Shown here one piece after another: positions 30,906 through 42,119 of a stretch of 64,000 nucleotides of DNA. Numbering within the stretch: position 1 is the stretch's first letter; every line of letters starts with the position of its first letter. The stretch is taken from the NCBI GenBank assembly GCA_030159075.1, contig BROG01000080.1:62001-126000 (forward strand). The letters are read 5' to 3'. Below the pieces are notes generated by a model that searched no databases, had not been told where the DNA came from, and saw nothing but the letters and a program-made list of their open reading frames with translations. The stretch comes from Atrina japonica. Lineage: Eukaryota; Mollusca; Bivalvia; Pterioida; Pinnidae. Both the position numbers and the translations under genes were made by a program.

Positions 30906-31562
30906 CAAAAAATATATTATAATTATATATATTCTAGATAGGTATACAATGTTTTCACAATCTAAGGCATTATATTGGTCGTAAATTAGAAATGTTGACA
31001 TAATTATGTTTGTGAGAACACGACCAATCATCTATCAGTCATTTTATGTATATGAAATGAGCATTCGCTGAACTGTGGCTAGCATATCATATCCTGTTGG
31101 CTACTTAAATAATGCATATATTGTTTGTGTGAATGGTGTTTTATTCGACATTCAACTATTTGTCAATAATATGGTGACGGTAAGTGTGTATAAGTCTTTT
31201 GTTTAATACGCCTATATGAGTAACCACCTGTTTTCGAATTAATTAATGACCGGGAAGAGTAATTAGATTAATAATAATATACAATTTCAGGAATTAATTT
31301 TTTTTTTCGTAGATTTGGTTAATAGTTGGGCATTTTTGACATTTAAATGCAGTCATTTAAGTGTGCGTGATTTGACAGTAAAAATTTGCACATATCAATT
31401 TAAATAATTTGGCATTTGTGCAAAGATAGGTCGTTTTTATCGTTGACATCATCATCTTCATAACCACAAGTTCAAAGTAGTTATATAATTATCTAAACAC
31501 AAAACAACAACAACAACAAACCAAAAAACAAACACGTTAGCAAGTACATGCATGTGTGTAGT

Positions 31563-31934
31563 TTAAAGGGGTTTTAGCTGTGTTTACTCGAAAAAAAAAT
31601 ATTTAGATTTTTTTTCTATTTTTATTACTTGTACTTGATGTACAGTAACAAATAAGAGCTATACACAAGCATAAAAATCTTATATTCCGATATATTTTGT
31701 GAAAATAAGGTCCGGTCCTGTGTGGTATACATACACAAATAGTAAGGTTGAATTAATCAATTGCAAGTAAATAATTGCCAAACTGGGTTTCTCAAGCAAT
31801 TTTCACAAAATATTTAGGAATTTAAGATTTTTTATGCCTCCGTATATATCTTTTTTGTTATTGTATATCAATCTAAGTAGGAGAAAAGGGAAGATTTTTT
31901 TTTGAAGATAAAACATAGCTAATGCTCATTTAAG
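31563..31934. repeat. TTAA fold-back MITE, complete copy
   Basis: TTAAAGGGGTTTTAGCTGTG at the left and CATAGCTAATGCTCATTTAA at the right. Mirror-image internal arms contain ACAATAACAAATAAGAG / CTTTTTTGTTATTGTAT-type pairs. Confidence 0.85.
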
Positions 31935-32330
31935 TAAGAAAACGTTGTTATAATGATGAAATTACTTGCTTAGAATTTCACAAGATATGCCCAAGAAAGT
32001 CAGCAAATACAAATATTGCACCTGTATGCACCTTTGCCTCAGTTATTTGTACGGCAATATATTTATTATGTAATAGGTCATGATGGCAATTCATGATTTT
32101 TTTTTATGACAAGGGGGCGAGCTTCGCATGTAATAGCAATGAGTATATTTGTTTCAGCTCAATACATCGGTAAAATAATTACGATATCACTTAAAGTACC
32201 TGTTTCTTGTTGATGTGTATATTATATACAGTGAGTATGGTCTATGCTAGACATATGGATAAGACCTTAGGCAATGGACTAAGTAGTTATTATCTAAAAC
32301 ATGGCAGATACAAGTTCCTTGTCACCCAAT

Positions 32331-32334
<4 letters not shown>

Positions 32335-32413
<79 letters not shown>
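32335..32413. repeat. (CT)n microsatellite
   Basis: About 80 bases of pure CT. Similar pure tracts lie at 53450-53508 and, shorter, near 39168-39205. Confidence 0.98.
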
Positions 32414-32419
<6 letters not shown>

Positions 32420-32935
32420 CATTGAAAACTATATTCGTGCGTACGTGTAAATGTCGGTATTAATAGTATTGTCTGTTTTTGATCCGTCTAAACCAATTAA
32501 GAACTTGTATCTACTGTATTGTTATTAGGAATGCGGAAAAATTGTTTTACATCAAGGACACGATATTTTCTCCCTCTTAATCACTTCATACCCCGTCTAC
32601 AGTAGTACAATGTATAGTCATATTGTGTACTAAATCTCTGAAATTTTAACTATTCATTTTGAACTATTCACCCTAGCCAGATTTATGAGGTAAATTACAT
32701 TATTTTGGTAAAGCACGCGAAATTTTATGTTAAGGTTCAAGTACCTATTGTCCGGTTTTTCTTTTTTTTTTTTTTTTTTTAAACCAGTCCCTGATATTCC
32801 ATATCAATCTTTTGTAAGCATTAGGTTCATGGTCATTTATAATGTGTGTCTACTGTTCTACAAATGTTGTATCGTCTGCTAGAATTGCTACTGGTCGTCT
32901 CAATTGATTCTGGTTAAATAACTGTGATAAATTAA

Positions 32936-33304
32936 AGGGTATTAGTTGTGTTACTAAAATATACTTGTTAAAAGATAAAGATACTGTATATATATCATTT
33001 CGATTTTTTCTACTTTGACCACTTGTACTCGATGTACAATAACAAATAAGATCTATACACAGGCATTAAAAAATCTTATATTCCTATATACTTTGTGAAA
33101 ATAAGGTTAGGTCTTGTGTGGTATTCCTATACGAATAGTAAAAAGATGCCAAACCTGGGTTTCTCAAGCAATTTTCACAAAATATATAAGAATGTAAGAC
33201 TTTTTACGCCCGTGTTTATCTATTTTTTTTGCTATTGTATATCAATCTAAGTTGAAAAAATGGAAAAATAAAATTTGAAAAAACACAGCTTATACCCCTT
33301 TAAT
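32936..33304. repeat. TTAA fold-back MITE, complete copy
   Basis: TTAAAGGGTATTAGTTGTG ... CACAGCTTATACCCCTTTAA, with TTAA at both ends. Confidence 0.85.
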
Positions 33305-33309
33305 TTATG

Positions 33310-34020
33310 TTTCAGTTGGTTTTGGATATTATATCTTACTTGAGTAAAATAGTTAAATACACTGTAGACGTCCATACTTTACTAAGGACGCCTACCATTG
33401 CTAAGAACTATATAGATGGTTGAGAACCAGACCGTTGGCACCAATGGTAAGGTGTTCAATGCGGACAGGCAGGCACCTGCTCAGTGTTGGATTCCTTCCC
33501 ATGATTCAATAGTAGTACCGTGGCAGAGTAAGACACTGAAAACAAAAATGAATTTACGACTTTAATTTTCAAAAGCAACGTTGTTTACAAATAATATTTT
33601 GTAAAAACATATCAAAACAAAAAATGATAAATTTTCATGGTAAAGATGGTTCTTTTAACTTATAACGGAAATAGTTTTCAACTGATTAGTCGCGTTTATG
33701 TTGGAATTCCGGTTCATTTAAACAACCAGGCAAATATCAGCCCGTCCTTTCAAATAGCTCTCCTTACAAGCAAAAACACTGTCGCAGTATATTTCCCAGT
33801 AACACGATTAGGTACTTTTTAACAACGGTTATTGTAAACTTTATAAATTTTTATTGACACAAATATATTGTAAAATTGATAATCAGTATATTACAATACA
33901 TCTATTTCTTCACTTGGCATGTTTTAGCAATTCGAGCAGACGATACTACAATATTCTAGAACAGCAGTGCAAGAAGGCCAGATAAAACATATTGTTTAAA
34001 TACATGTGATAGAAATACAA
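33310..34020. other. Non-coding stretch
   Basis: No gene recognised. The open frame at 33637-33822 lacks splice or domain support. Near 33440 there is a weak tRNA-like CCAATGGTAAGGTGTTCAATG that may be a SINE trace. Confidence 0.4.
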
Positions 34021-34024
34021 AAAA

Positions 34025-34772
34025 AATCTCAGATACCAAAGTGTAAGTCTTTAGGATGTCCAGGATATATTATACAAATCTGATAAAAATGGACAAACAC
34101 GGACCTCTGGAAATCAAGAGTTGGGATCACGTGCCGTGGAGGTGTAAGCATCCCTTGTCGACCGGTCACACCCTCTGTGGGTCGATATCCCAGTGTAAAT
34201 AATTTGTCAGCGAGTAGTTTAACCTCTGTTTATGACATGTTCATATGTTGAACACACGGCCGATCAAATCACTTGTGAAATATAAACTCCATATGCGGGT
34301 GATTGTGGGATATTACTACTTAAATGCGGAAAAGTAACGATGGGAAAGCGGAAATCGTCGCGTTTGTCGTATAGCTTAGTTGTTAAAATTCCCGTCTGTC
34401 TATAGTGAGAAAAATGCCAAAGTATGAAGCGTGTGTGTTGAATCTTTAATGTCTAGTTCGCTGGAATATATCGCATTGACATATGTATGGAAACTGTCAT
34501 TATTAATTGACAAACGTTGTCTTTATATCTAAATGTCAAATTAAAGAGCACCACTAGCTTTTCCTTTTGATTCAGCAGTTTCTGAATGAAGTCTGCTTCG
34601 TATGAATAAAGGAACAGGTCAGCTAATAAAGGAGCACAATTGGTTCCCATAGGAATGCCGACACTTTGTTGAAAGACCACGTCTCCGAACATTACAAATA
34701 TACTGTCTATTAAAAATTTCAGCATTTTTTTTATATCAGCTTAAGCGTATTTATGTGTAGAATCAGGGTGGT
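34025..34772 (-). pseudogene. Penelope-like retroelement: RT fragment plus tail (copy H)
   Basis: Minus-strand copy truncated within the RT palm. The frame at 34725-34453 contains VFQQSVGIPMGTNCAPLLAD, LFLYSYEADFIQKLL and FRYKDN. The last is the catalytic YIDD changed to YKDN, so the copy is dead even before its frameshift. Sequence to 34772 still matches the codons for DSTHKYTE seen in copy D. The tail lies at 34025-34200, with GTAAGCATCCCTTGTCGACC. Downstream RT C-terminal sequence matches copies D and M but is shortened. Confidence 0.8.
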
Positions 34773-35109
34773 GTTGGACAAAATAAGTAAAACGAGTTTT
34801 ATATGCGCGTTAATCGAGGCGGCGCATACAGATTTCTGCAATTGCTATTCAGCCATCCAAACAGTAGGTATAATGGCAACCGCACTGTGTTGGGAATACA
34901 TCACAGTATCTTTGACCGGGCAGTTTATACAGCTTATGTGACGTTGATAAATATTCATTCAAACAGATGAGAAACTGTCATGGCGAGCACGGTTTTCGTA
35001 CAATAGACTGATAATGCGAGATATAAAGCATATATACGTACATTGTATGCCGTGCAACTAGATAAGTATTAACAGTTGAGATATATGTTAAATAATTTTC
35101 TTTGTTCAG

Positions 35110-35165
35110 GAGTGGCGGACATCAACAAACCTCCAGAAAATCCGGAAATTGGATCAGGGTCCGAA
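35110..35165 (+). other. Weak candidate exon
   Basis: After a good acceptor (TTTTCTTTGTTCAG ending 35109), two frames are open. One starts GVADINKPPENPEIGSG and runs to a stop at about 35229. Possible donors (GTCCGA at 35159, GTCATC at 35166) are poor. Ending at 35165, it would be phase-compatible between the 25367 exon and the CRD exon, but in the other frame. Chance is a real alternative. Confidence 0.15.
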
Positions 35166-35519
35166 GTCATCAAATTTACTCAATACTCTGTTTACGATTA
35201 TATGATAAAATGCACAAACTGTATGCTGTAACTGGACATATACCATGAAATACAGTTATACGTAATGACTAAGAGAGAGTGTTGTTTATTTGGAGGTAAA
35301 ACGTCGGATTCAGAAATATAAAAAAGTTTGCTCAAATTCTGAGTGCCATAATCAACTTACGTATTTTTGAAATTTTTGAGAAAATATGCTCAATGATTTT
35401 TAGGTGAATGAAAAAAGAAAATGGTATGTTTCCTAGAAAGACATCCAGAAGTGTGACTATCCACTGTATATTTTGTGTAGATTTTTGTATGACTTGACAA
35501 GTCAGACGCTTAGATTATT

Positions 35520-35785
35520 GATTCGTCTTCAATAAAGCATAATGCCTCTTACTCATGTTTTAATAACATGAAACAACAAACTCGAGAGGTGTCCCATGTT
35601 CCATATAACATTTGCGACGGTTGTGACATGCTAACAGGGAATACTGACACCGTCTGGACACCTGGTCCCATCCCGTTTTGGGATTCGCAATTGTGGTTCT
35701 TCCTGTTGAGACCATTTGTCTATTTAATTTGTCGTGTTCTGAGGGATCTGAGTTTCGACTATCCAGTGGCATTGTAAAATTCATA
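35520..35785 (+). repeat. Second retroelement-tail family (GGACACCTGG type), longest copy
   Basis: TTGTGACATGCTAACAGGG, TGGACACCTGGTCCCATCCC, GGGATTCGCAATTGTGG and TTGAGACCATTTG. The upstream block (ACTCATGTTTTAATAACATG, AAACAACAAA) recurs at 36100-36180. Confidence 0.6.
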
Positions 35786-36519
35786 TAACCTGACGAGAAG
35801 GAGTCTTATGAACCCTTTCTTGACCTGAACGAGTTCAATTTTAAGGTCATAAAGCATAACATCAAAATTACACTGACAAGAGAAATCGTTCCTACTCGTC
35901 ACCTTAGAAAAGATAGAACCAAGTGAGGAATAAAACGTTTTTCCCGTTCAGCTTGTCATAACCGAAAAGTGAGTAGAATCATCCGTATGATAATGAAAAG
36001 GTTACTCCACCCCGCCATCTTGTGTGAATCGGACAATACCTCTTCATTTTTACTTGATAACCCAAAGCCTTGATAATTCGTTCGTCTTCTACAACCTTTT
36101 ACTCATGGTTATAACATGAAACAACAAATGATTTTTGTAACAATTATCACGGAGGGGAATACTGTATTTCATATAACATCATTTTTCAAAACGAAATTTT
36201 TTTGCAAGAGTGTGAATCACTCAATTGTCATTGCTTAATGTTCCATCACAGAACAAAGAAAATGTTAGACACGTTTTGTGACGTTATTTTAGGCTTTCCT
36301 CTTACTGCATTACATAATTTCTTTACGCTTCTTCATGAATTAAGTCGGAAACGTACACAGCAGAAAGGGCGCCAAGTATGATAAATTTGCGGTTGTTTAG
36401 AACACCTTCACACATATAATGCATTCGTGCAGGTTTCCATATGAAATTGACAACATTTTTGAAATGTCATTTGACAATTTTGTCTTTTACCAGCTCAGAT
36501 TGCGTTATATACTTAGCGA

Positions 36520-36655
36520 GGCAAGGAAGGTCGGTGGACTTTTCCCGTGTACAATGATTATGTAACCGGGTTGCCTTCCCCACCATTAAAACTGACCGCC
36601 ACCATGTAACTAAAAAATTGTTCAGTGTGGCGTAAATCAACGTTCAAACAAGGCG
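36520..36655 (+). repeat. tRNA-SINE (type 1), 3' part
   Basis: GGAAGGTCGGTGGACTTTTCC, GTAACCGGGTTGCC, CACCATTAAAACTGACCGCC and CAGTGTGGCGTAAA. Confidence 0.75.
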
Positions 36656-36789
36656 GTAGTGTATACATCCCCTAAAATGTAACGTAATCAAACGACGTAT
36701 TCTGTGAGTTGTATATATATACGTGAGCCCGAGGGTGGGCCTGAATGTGTGAGTAACGTATATCAAATATTGAAGATCAGGTAAAATCA

Positions 36790-36982
36790 TAAAATCTCAG
36801 ATACCAAGGTACAAATCTTAAGGATGTCAAGGATACATATGCAAATTTGGTGAATATTGGACAAGCTCGGATCTCTGGAGGTGGGATCATGTGCCGAGGA
36901 GGAGTAAGCATCCTCTGTTGACTGGTCACACCCACCGTAAGTCCACAGTCAAATTCAGATGAAATGGGTGAGGAAGATATCA
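36790..36982 (-). mobile_element. PLE 3' tail, solo copy
   Basis: CTCAGATACCAAGGTACAAA, GAGTAAGCATCCTCTGTTGAC and CCACAGTCAAATTCAGATG. Confidence 0.75.
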
Positions 36983-37164
36983 ATTATATTTATTCAATTT
37001 AATCATAATAGTTCGGATAAAACAGAGTAAAACCTTCTTTCACAGGAATTCATTAAATTCTATTTTCATATATTCCATCATTTTATGCTTGTATTAACTT
37101 AAAAAAATACCATTCATTGATTTCAAAAGTATTCCCATTGAAATCCAGCTAGGCTGAAATATAA

Positions 37165-37575
37165 AAAAGTCACAGATACCAACGTATTAATCGAAAGAAC
37201 GTCCACGAGATGATATACAAATCAGGGGCCCGTTTTACGAAAGGTCCTAAAGTCCTGGGGCCCGTTTTACGAAAGGTCGTAGTCCTAAATCCTAAGTCTT
37301 AGTCCAAATCGTCATGGGAATGACCAATCAGCGATGCGTTGCCATGGTAGTTAGGACTTAAAGTTAGGTTTTAGGAGTTAATACCTTTTGTAAAACGGGC
37401 CCCTAAATCCTAACTTTTAGTCCTAACCACCATGGCAACACACCGCTGATTTAGGAGTAGTTAGGACTTAAGACTTTATTTGAAACGAGCCCCAGATGTA
37501 AATTGGATATATGGACATTTGAAAATTCAGAGGTGGGATCAGGTGTCATGGAGAAGTAAGTATTCCCTAACACGA
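37165..37575 (-). mobile_element. PLE 3' tail, split by a nested palindromic element
   Basis: The left part (CACAGATACCAACGTATTAA ... ATACAAATCAG) and right part (CAGATGTAAATTGG ... GAGGTGGGATCAGGTGTCATG) are contiguous in other copies such as 6455-6755. Here 37226-37493 is inserted between them. Confidence 0.8.
37225..37493. repeat. GGGCCCGTTTTACG palindrome, one copy nested in another
   Basis: Outer copy 37225-37493 (GGGGCCCGTTTTACGAAAGG ... ATTTGAAACGAGCCCC). A second complete copy sits inside it at 37257-37403. Flanks CAG/CAG suggest a 3-bp target duplication for the outer insertion. Confidence 0.8.
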
Positions 37576-37579
37576 GTTA

Positions 37580-39020
37580 TAGTATCCAGGATGCCGTCTG
37601 TCCACTTTAACCCTTTCACCCCCAAATACCTAAACGTAAATGCTCTTTTCTATTGTTCAGACCTGTCTATGTTGGTAAATAGGGTAATAAGTGTTAAATG
37701 AATCATATAAAGCCCGGACAGAATTATTGGGGTGTTTGTTATCTCTGATGTTTCAAATCAATGTAGGTATGTTTAGATAATCCAAGTTTTTCCAAAGTCG
37801 AACAAATTTTCCTGAAATAAAAATTATGACGGTACATATAAGTCTGTGAAAAAGCTTAAATTTTAGGAAATGTTGGACAACCCCTCACTTAAATCTTCCG
37901 ATATTTAAGTTAAATGTGCTACTGATTTAGAACTGTGCCATTTTTTTCTAGCGTTCGATTCACATTTGTGCATATGCTCTCTTCTTGAGTTGATGAAGAA
38001 CAAAATCAACCGAATATTCTTTGATTTTTTGGAATGTATACAACATTTTATCCTCCTCATCATATTGCAACAATTCCCAAGCTGTCAACATACTGGGCGT
38101 CGCCATTGTTGCTTACTGTTGTAGGAACTAGAGTGCATTCGATCACCGATATGCGCAGAGTCGTTTCCTGCGTTGGCAAAGTGATACCAGACTAAAGTCG
38201 AAGTTCGAACTCGTTCATCGTTTTGCTTGGGAAACTACTACATGCTCAGAAATGAATTATGGTAATCTCAGTTGAGATCAGTTGAATGTTTGAATGCCGA
38301 CTGAAATGAGCCTAATCAGATTAGCATTACATCGACACAGATGTTGAATTGTTTTAATTTAAATGATATAATAATGAATGATATTTTCTTGAATACATTG
38401 AAATCAAGAATGATATATTTATATATTTAGTGTGAACAGCAGTAACGCCCATCAGTATAGCAATGCATTATATAATAGTAATAGTTTCTATAAATGCGAG
38501 GAAACAATGACGACAGAAGTATGTGAATGTCAGCTAATATACACTAACATACACATTGCCTACATAGTTCATAGGTCAAACATTGTCAAATATCGAACAT
38601 TGTTATACAGATAAACGAACAGCAGGTTGATATAACTCACTATTCATCATTTACTACTTAGAATGTTGTTTTTTTTGTATCCGATGGAGCAGCTCATTGG
38701 CCACTCCTCCAAACTCTGGGAAATTTAACCATCTTCTAGCCGATAACGCCTAATGTTTATAGACCACAAACCGCAACCGCAAAAAACCTGTGGTGATGAA
38801 TTGCTATTTGTACGAGGTTTTCGTCTGACGTAGATACGTCTCCTTACTTTAATAGTTCTATGTTCTTAACGGGAATATAAAGACACGTACGTTAATTGTG
38901 CGTGATAGCAGTAGGCAACACAGGTGTTACAATGACCAGTGTTACTGTTCGGTTAAACACTGATATATAACAGATGTCTGAATATATCTGATTCGTAGTG
39001 ATATCAAATATATCCTCAAA
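37580..39020. other. Non-coding stretch
   Basis: No gene or repeat recognised. Confidence 0.4.
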
Positions 39021-39029
39021 ATAGCTAGT

Positions 39030-39164
39030 AATTTATCTATTTATCTATCGATCTATCTATCTGATTATATATCTGTCTATCTATGTATATATCTATCTAA
39101 TTACCTAATATATCTTTCTGTTTATGTATGTAGGTATTTGTATATAAATTCATTTTTCCATTCA

Positions 39165-39217
<53 letters not shown>

Positions 39218-39330
39218 TATTTGTTTGTCTACCTATTTATCTATCTATGTATCTATCTATCTATCTAATTTATTTATGTCCTACCAGTTCACCCATCCAT
39301 CTATGTATCTGTCTGTCTGTCTTTCCATCT
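39030..39330. repeat. TCTA/CTAT and CT microsatellite cluster
   Basis: Imperfect TCTA-type tetranucleotides flank a (TC)n-(TA)n block. The + strand open frame across it is low-complexity and not a gene. Confidence 0.9.
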
Positions 39331-39704
39331 ACCGTTCAGATGCTAAACTACGTATTATAAACTCCATTTACAGAGGTCATTCAAAGGAAATAACGCCTGA
39401 TCCAAAATACAACTTAAGTTCTAAAATTCAAAATCATTGTCTCTTTGTATAACAAGCAGTGGCAACGAATCATTTCGATAACTTAGCTTGAAACTTCTCA
39501 GATGACAATTAAAATAATCATGGTATTTCAAGAATAACATAACATTTTGAGTATCGCGACTGACTTTACATTTTGTCATTTATTAATGTATCTACATGCC
39601 TCCTGCATGTTATATGTACAGTAGAGTAGGCGTTTCAGGTTATTTTCGGGTGCAAATATAAAACTAATATACTCAATGTTATTCTTGTAATGAAGTTGGA
39701 AGAT

Positions 39705-39865
39705 GACGTAAAACCTAAGCTAATTTTTGTTTGCCAGTTTACTTGCGGTAGGCCGATAGTCCCTCCCCGGGTACATTGTAACCAGGTTCCCTCCTCTACC
39801 GTTTAAAAATTGGCTGCCATGATATAAAAATTGTTGAGGCTGGCGTCAAACACCATTCAAATGTT
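39705..39865 (+). repeat. tRNA-SINE (type 1), 3' part
   Basis: AACCTAAGCTAATTTTTG, TTTACTTGCGGTAGGCCG and CCCCGGGTACATTGTAACC. Confidence 0.75.
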
Positions 39866-40248
39866 AAAAAAACAAAATACTTATTTTTCAACAAAAAATA
39901 TAGCCGATTCTACCATTTCCGATAACAAGTATAAGTTTGGCTCTTTGTGAAGCACTGATTTTTTTATACCAAGTTATCCTTGGGGGTCATGAAGGACAAC
40001 ATCATAGATATCAGAGATATAATGTGATTATTACTTAATTAAGCCTTTGTCGTTTTATAAAGTCAATGTTACCCTAGTAACAGATTTATCTATGATGCAA
40101 TTAGATCACATTTCTGATTTTCCTTATCATGAATCTGCGAAGTGTTCATTTGACTGCAAATAATTCATGTACTTAACATTGAGTCATTTCCCTTGTAATC
40201 ACCCAGATCACAAGAATACTTTGGTCTTAGTAAACATCGACTTAACAA

Positions 40249-40626
40249 CGTAAAGGAACACTAGCTGTGTTTTTTCCAAAAATTTTCTTTCCTTTTTACT
40301 ACTTAGATTGATATGCAATAACAAAAAAAGAGACATACATAGGCATCGAAATTCCTGAAATCCTGTATATTTTGTGAAAATTACTTCAGAATCCCAGTTT
40401 GGAAATGATTCACTTGCAATTGATTAACTTAACCTTACTATTTGTATATGCATACCTCACTGGATCTGACTCTATTTTCACAAAATTGTAGGAATATAAG
40501 ATATTTTGTACCTGTGTATAACTCTTATATGTTATTGTACATTAAGTACAAGTAGTGAAAGTAGAAAAAGTCGAAATATTGTTTGTTTTTGTTTTTTTTG
40601 GTAAACAGGTATAAATGCCCCCCTAT
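40249..40626. repeat. TTAA fold-back MITE copy
   Basis: GTAAAGGAACACTAGCTGTG ... AGGTATAAATGCCCCCCTA, with an inner pair TTAGATTGATATGCAATAAC / TGTTATTGTACATTAAG. Confidence 0.8.
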
Positions 40627-40664
40627 AAGGATATTATGTCTCTGTTAATAATTGATGCACATAA

Positions 40665-40850
40665 AAGTCCCGTTGGAACTTCAGCTGATTTTATGGAAAA
40701 GTTTGCTAGTTTACTTGGTCGGTGGTCTCGTCCCAGGTACATTGTTTCTGGGTTCTCTCCTCCACCATTAAAAATGACCGCCACCATATGACCGGAAAAT
40801 TGTTGAGTGTGGCGTAAAACAAACAAACAAACAATACAATACAATTATCA
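40665..40850 (+). repeat. tRNA-SINE (type 1), head lost
   Basis: GTCCCGTTGGAACTTCAGC, GTCGGTGGTCTCGTCCCAGG, CACCATTAAAAATGACCGCC and GTTGAGTGTGGCGTAAAAC. Confidence 0.75.
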
Positions 40851-41170
40851 AGTTCAGTATTGAGGTTTGACATTCCATTAAAGGTTAAAATCAAAGACTA
40901 CTATTTGACGGTACTCTACGCAAACATCATAAATACTTAAATAAACTAATTCGATACACTGAAAAGATGTTACATTGTTGTTCGTATGGGATTTTCCGTT
41001 TCGTTAAACAGCTTTGAATACATTTTCCAATACACAAGGCTTATAATTCGTCCTTGAAAACACGACATTCCATAGGACATATTGTCAATTCCACTTGTTT
41101 TTATTTATACCCACTGGACAAAGGACATCTTTTGACCTTATCCTTAGTATCAAGTTCACAATTACGAAGG

Positions 41171-41274
41171 TACTGTCATGTTTTAATTTTTGAATTTACT
41201 CTGACTAGTTGTCATGTTTTAATTTTTGTATTTACCCCCCTCAGAGTAAATTCAAAAATTAAAACATGACAGTA
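41171..41274. repeat. Perfect 34-bp inverted repeat
   Basis: 41171-41204 (TACTGTCATGTTTTAATTTT...) is the exact reverse complement of 41241-41274. The 36-base spacer repeats part of the arm directly (TTGTCATGTTTTAATTTTTG). Structure and spacer parallel 18328-18431. Confidence 0.9.
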
Positions 41275-41324
41275 CACTTGTTTATATACATTTTGGATTA
41301 TTTTATTCGTAGGAGTCTATTTGT

Positions 41325-41400
41325 AGAATCTCATTGGTAGAGCGTTTGTATTGCAAGTGAAAAGTTCAACATTCGAATCTATTTAATCAACGTAACCAGA
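41325..41400 (+). repeat. tRNA-like SINE trace
   Basis: TCTCATTGGTAGAGCG (A box) and GTTCAACATTCGAATC (B box) at tRNA spacing. The rest does not fold as an intact tRNA by inspection. Confidence 0.4.
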
Positions 41401-41532
41401 TCACACACTTTTTACATAATCGGATATGACCTATTGAAATCCATGTCGTACATCGTTTTGAGCGTATGTTCCCCTCTTAAAACCACTAGGTGTATTATGT
41501 TGTAAATCAATAAGTCGTAATTGTATTGTAAG

Positions 41533-41776
41533 CGATTTTGATTTTAGTTTTATGCCACACTCAACAGTTATATGGTGGGTTCCAGTTTTTAATGGTGCAC
41601 GAGAGAACCCGGATACAATATACCCGGGAAGAGATATCCGGTCTTCCACAAGTAAACTAAAAACTTTCTTACAAAATGCAGCTTAGGTTTCAGCAGAGCT
41701 CGAACCTGCGCTGACCAGAAGTGAGATACTTCATGGTTCAAAGCGCAATGTTCTAACCACTGTGCCATGGAGGCCC
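41533..41776 (-). repeat. tRNA-SINE (type 1), reverse copy
   Basis: From the right end: GGCCTCCATGGCACAGTGGTTAGAAC (A box), GGTTCGAGCTCTGC (B box), CGGAAGACCGG-like body and TATAACTGTTGAGTGTGGCA. Confidence 0.85.
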
Positions 41777-41864
41777 TTGTAAGTCTAACAAAACATATGA
41801 GTATCACAACCCCTGAATAAGGAATTTTAAGGAAACGGTGGCGAAAGCCATTTTGGTTTGTTTT

Positions 41865-42112
41865 GTTTGAATAGTGCTGTACGCCACACTCTACAATTTT
41901 TCAGTTATACATGGCGGGGGAGAAAATATGGTTACAGTGTACCCTGGAAGAGACTACCGGCCTTACGCAATTAAACTGGAAAACCTTCCTATAAAATCAA
42001 TCAGATTATGTTGTATCATGACTCGAACCCTCCACCCACCTTGACTAGAGGTGAGAGACTTCACGGTTTTAAGCGCGATGTCCTAACAACTAGTCCGCGG
42101 ATTCCCCGACAT
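41865..42112 (-). repeat. tRNA-SINE (type 1), reverse copy
   Basis: Second reverse copy 90 bases from the previous one: GTACGCCACACTCTAC, GTGTACCCTGGAAGAGAC, GGTGAGAGACTTCACGG and AACTAGTCCGCGGATTCC. Confidence 0.8.
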
Positions 42113-42119
42113 CTTTGGC

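Noticed and set aside
32207..32425. Open frame ending in Ser-Leu repeats
   Set aside because: It is the (CT)n microsatellite.
36520..36655. Small gene with GGTCGGTGG / ACCGGGT segments
   Set aside because: Matches the 3' part of the type 1 tRNA-SINE.
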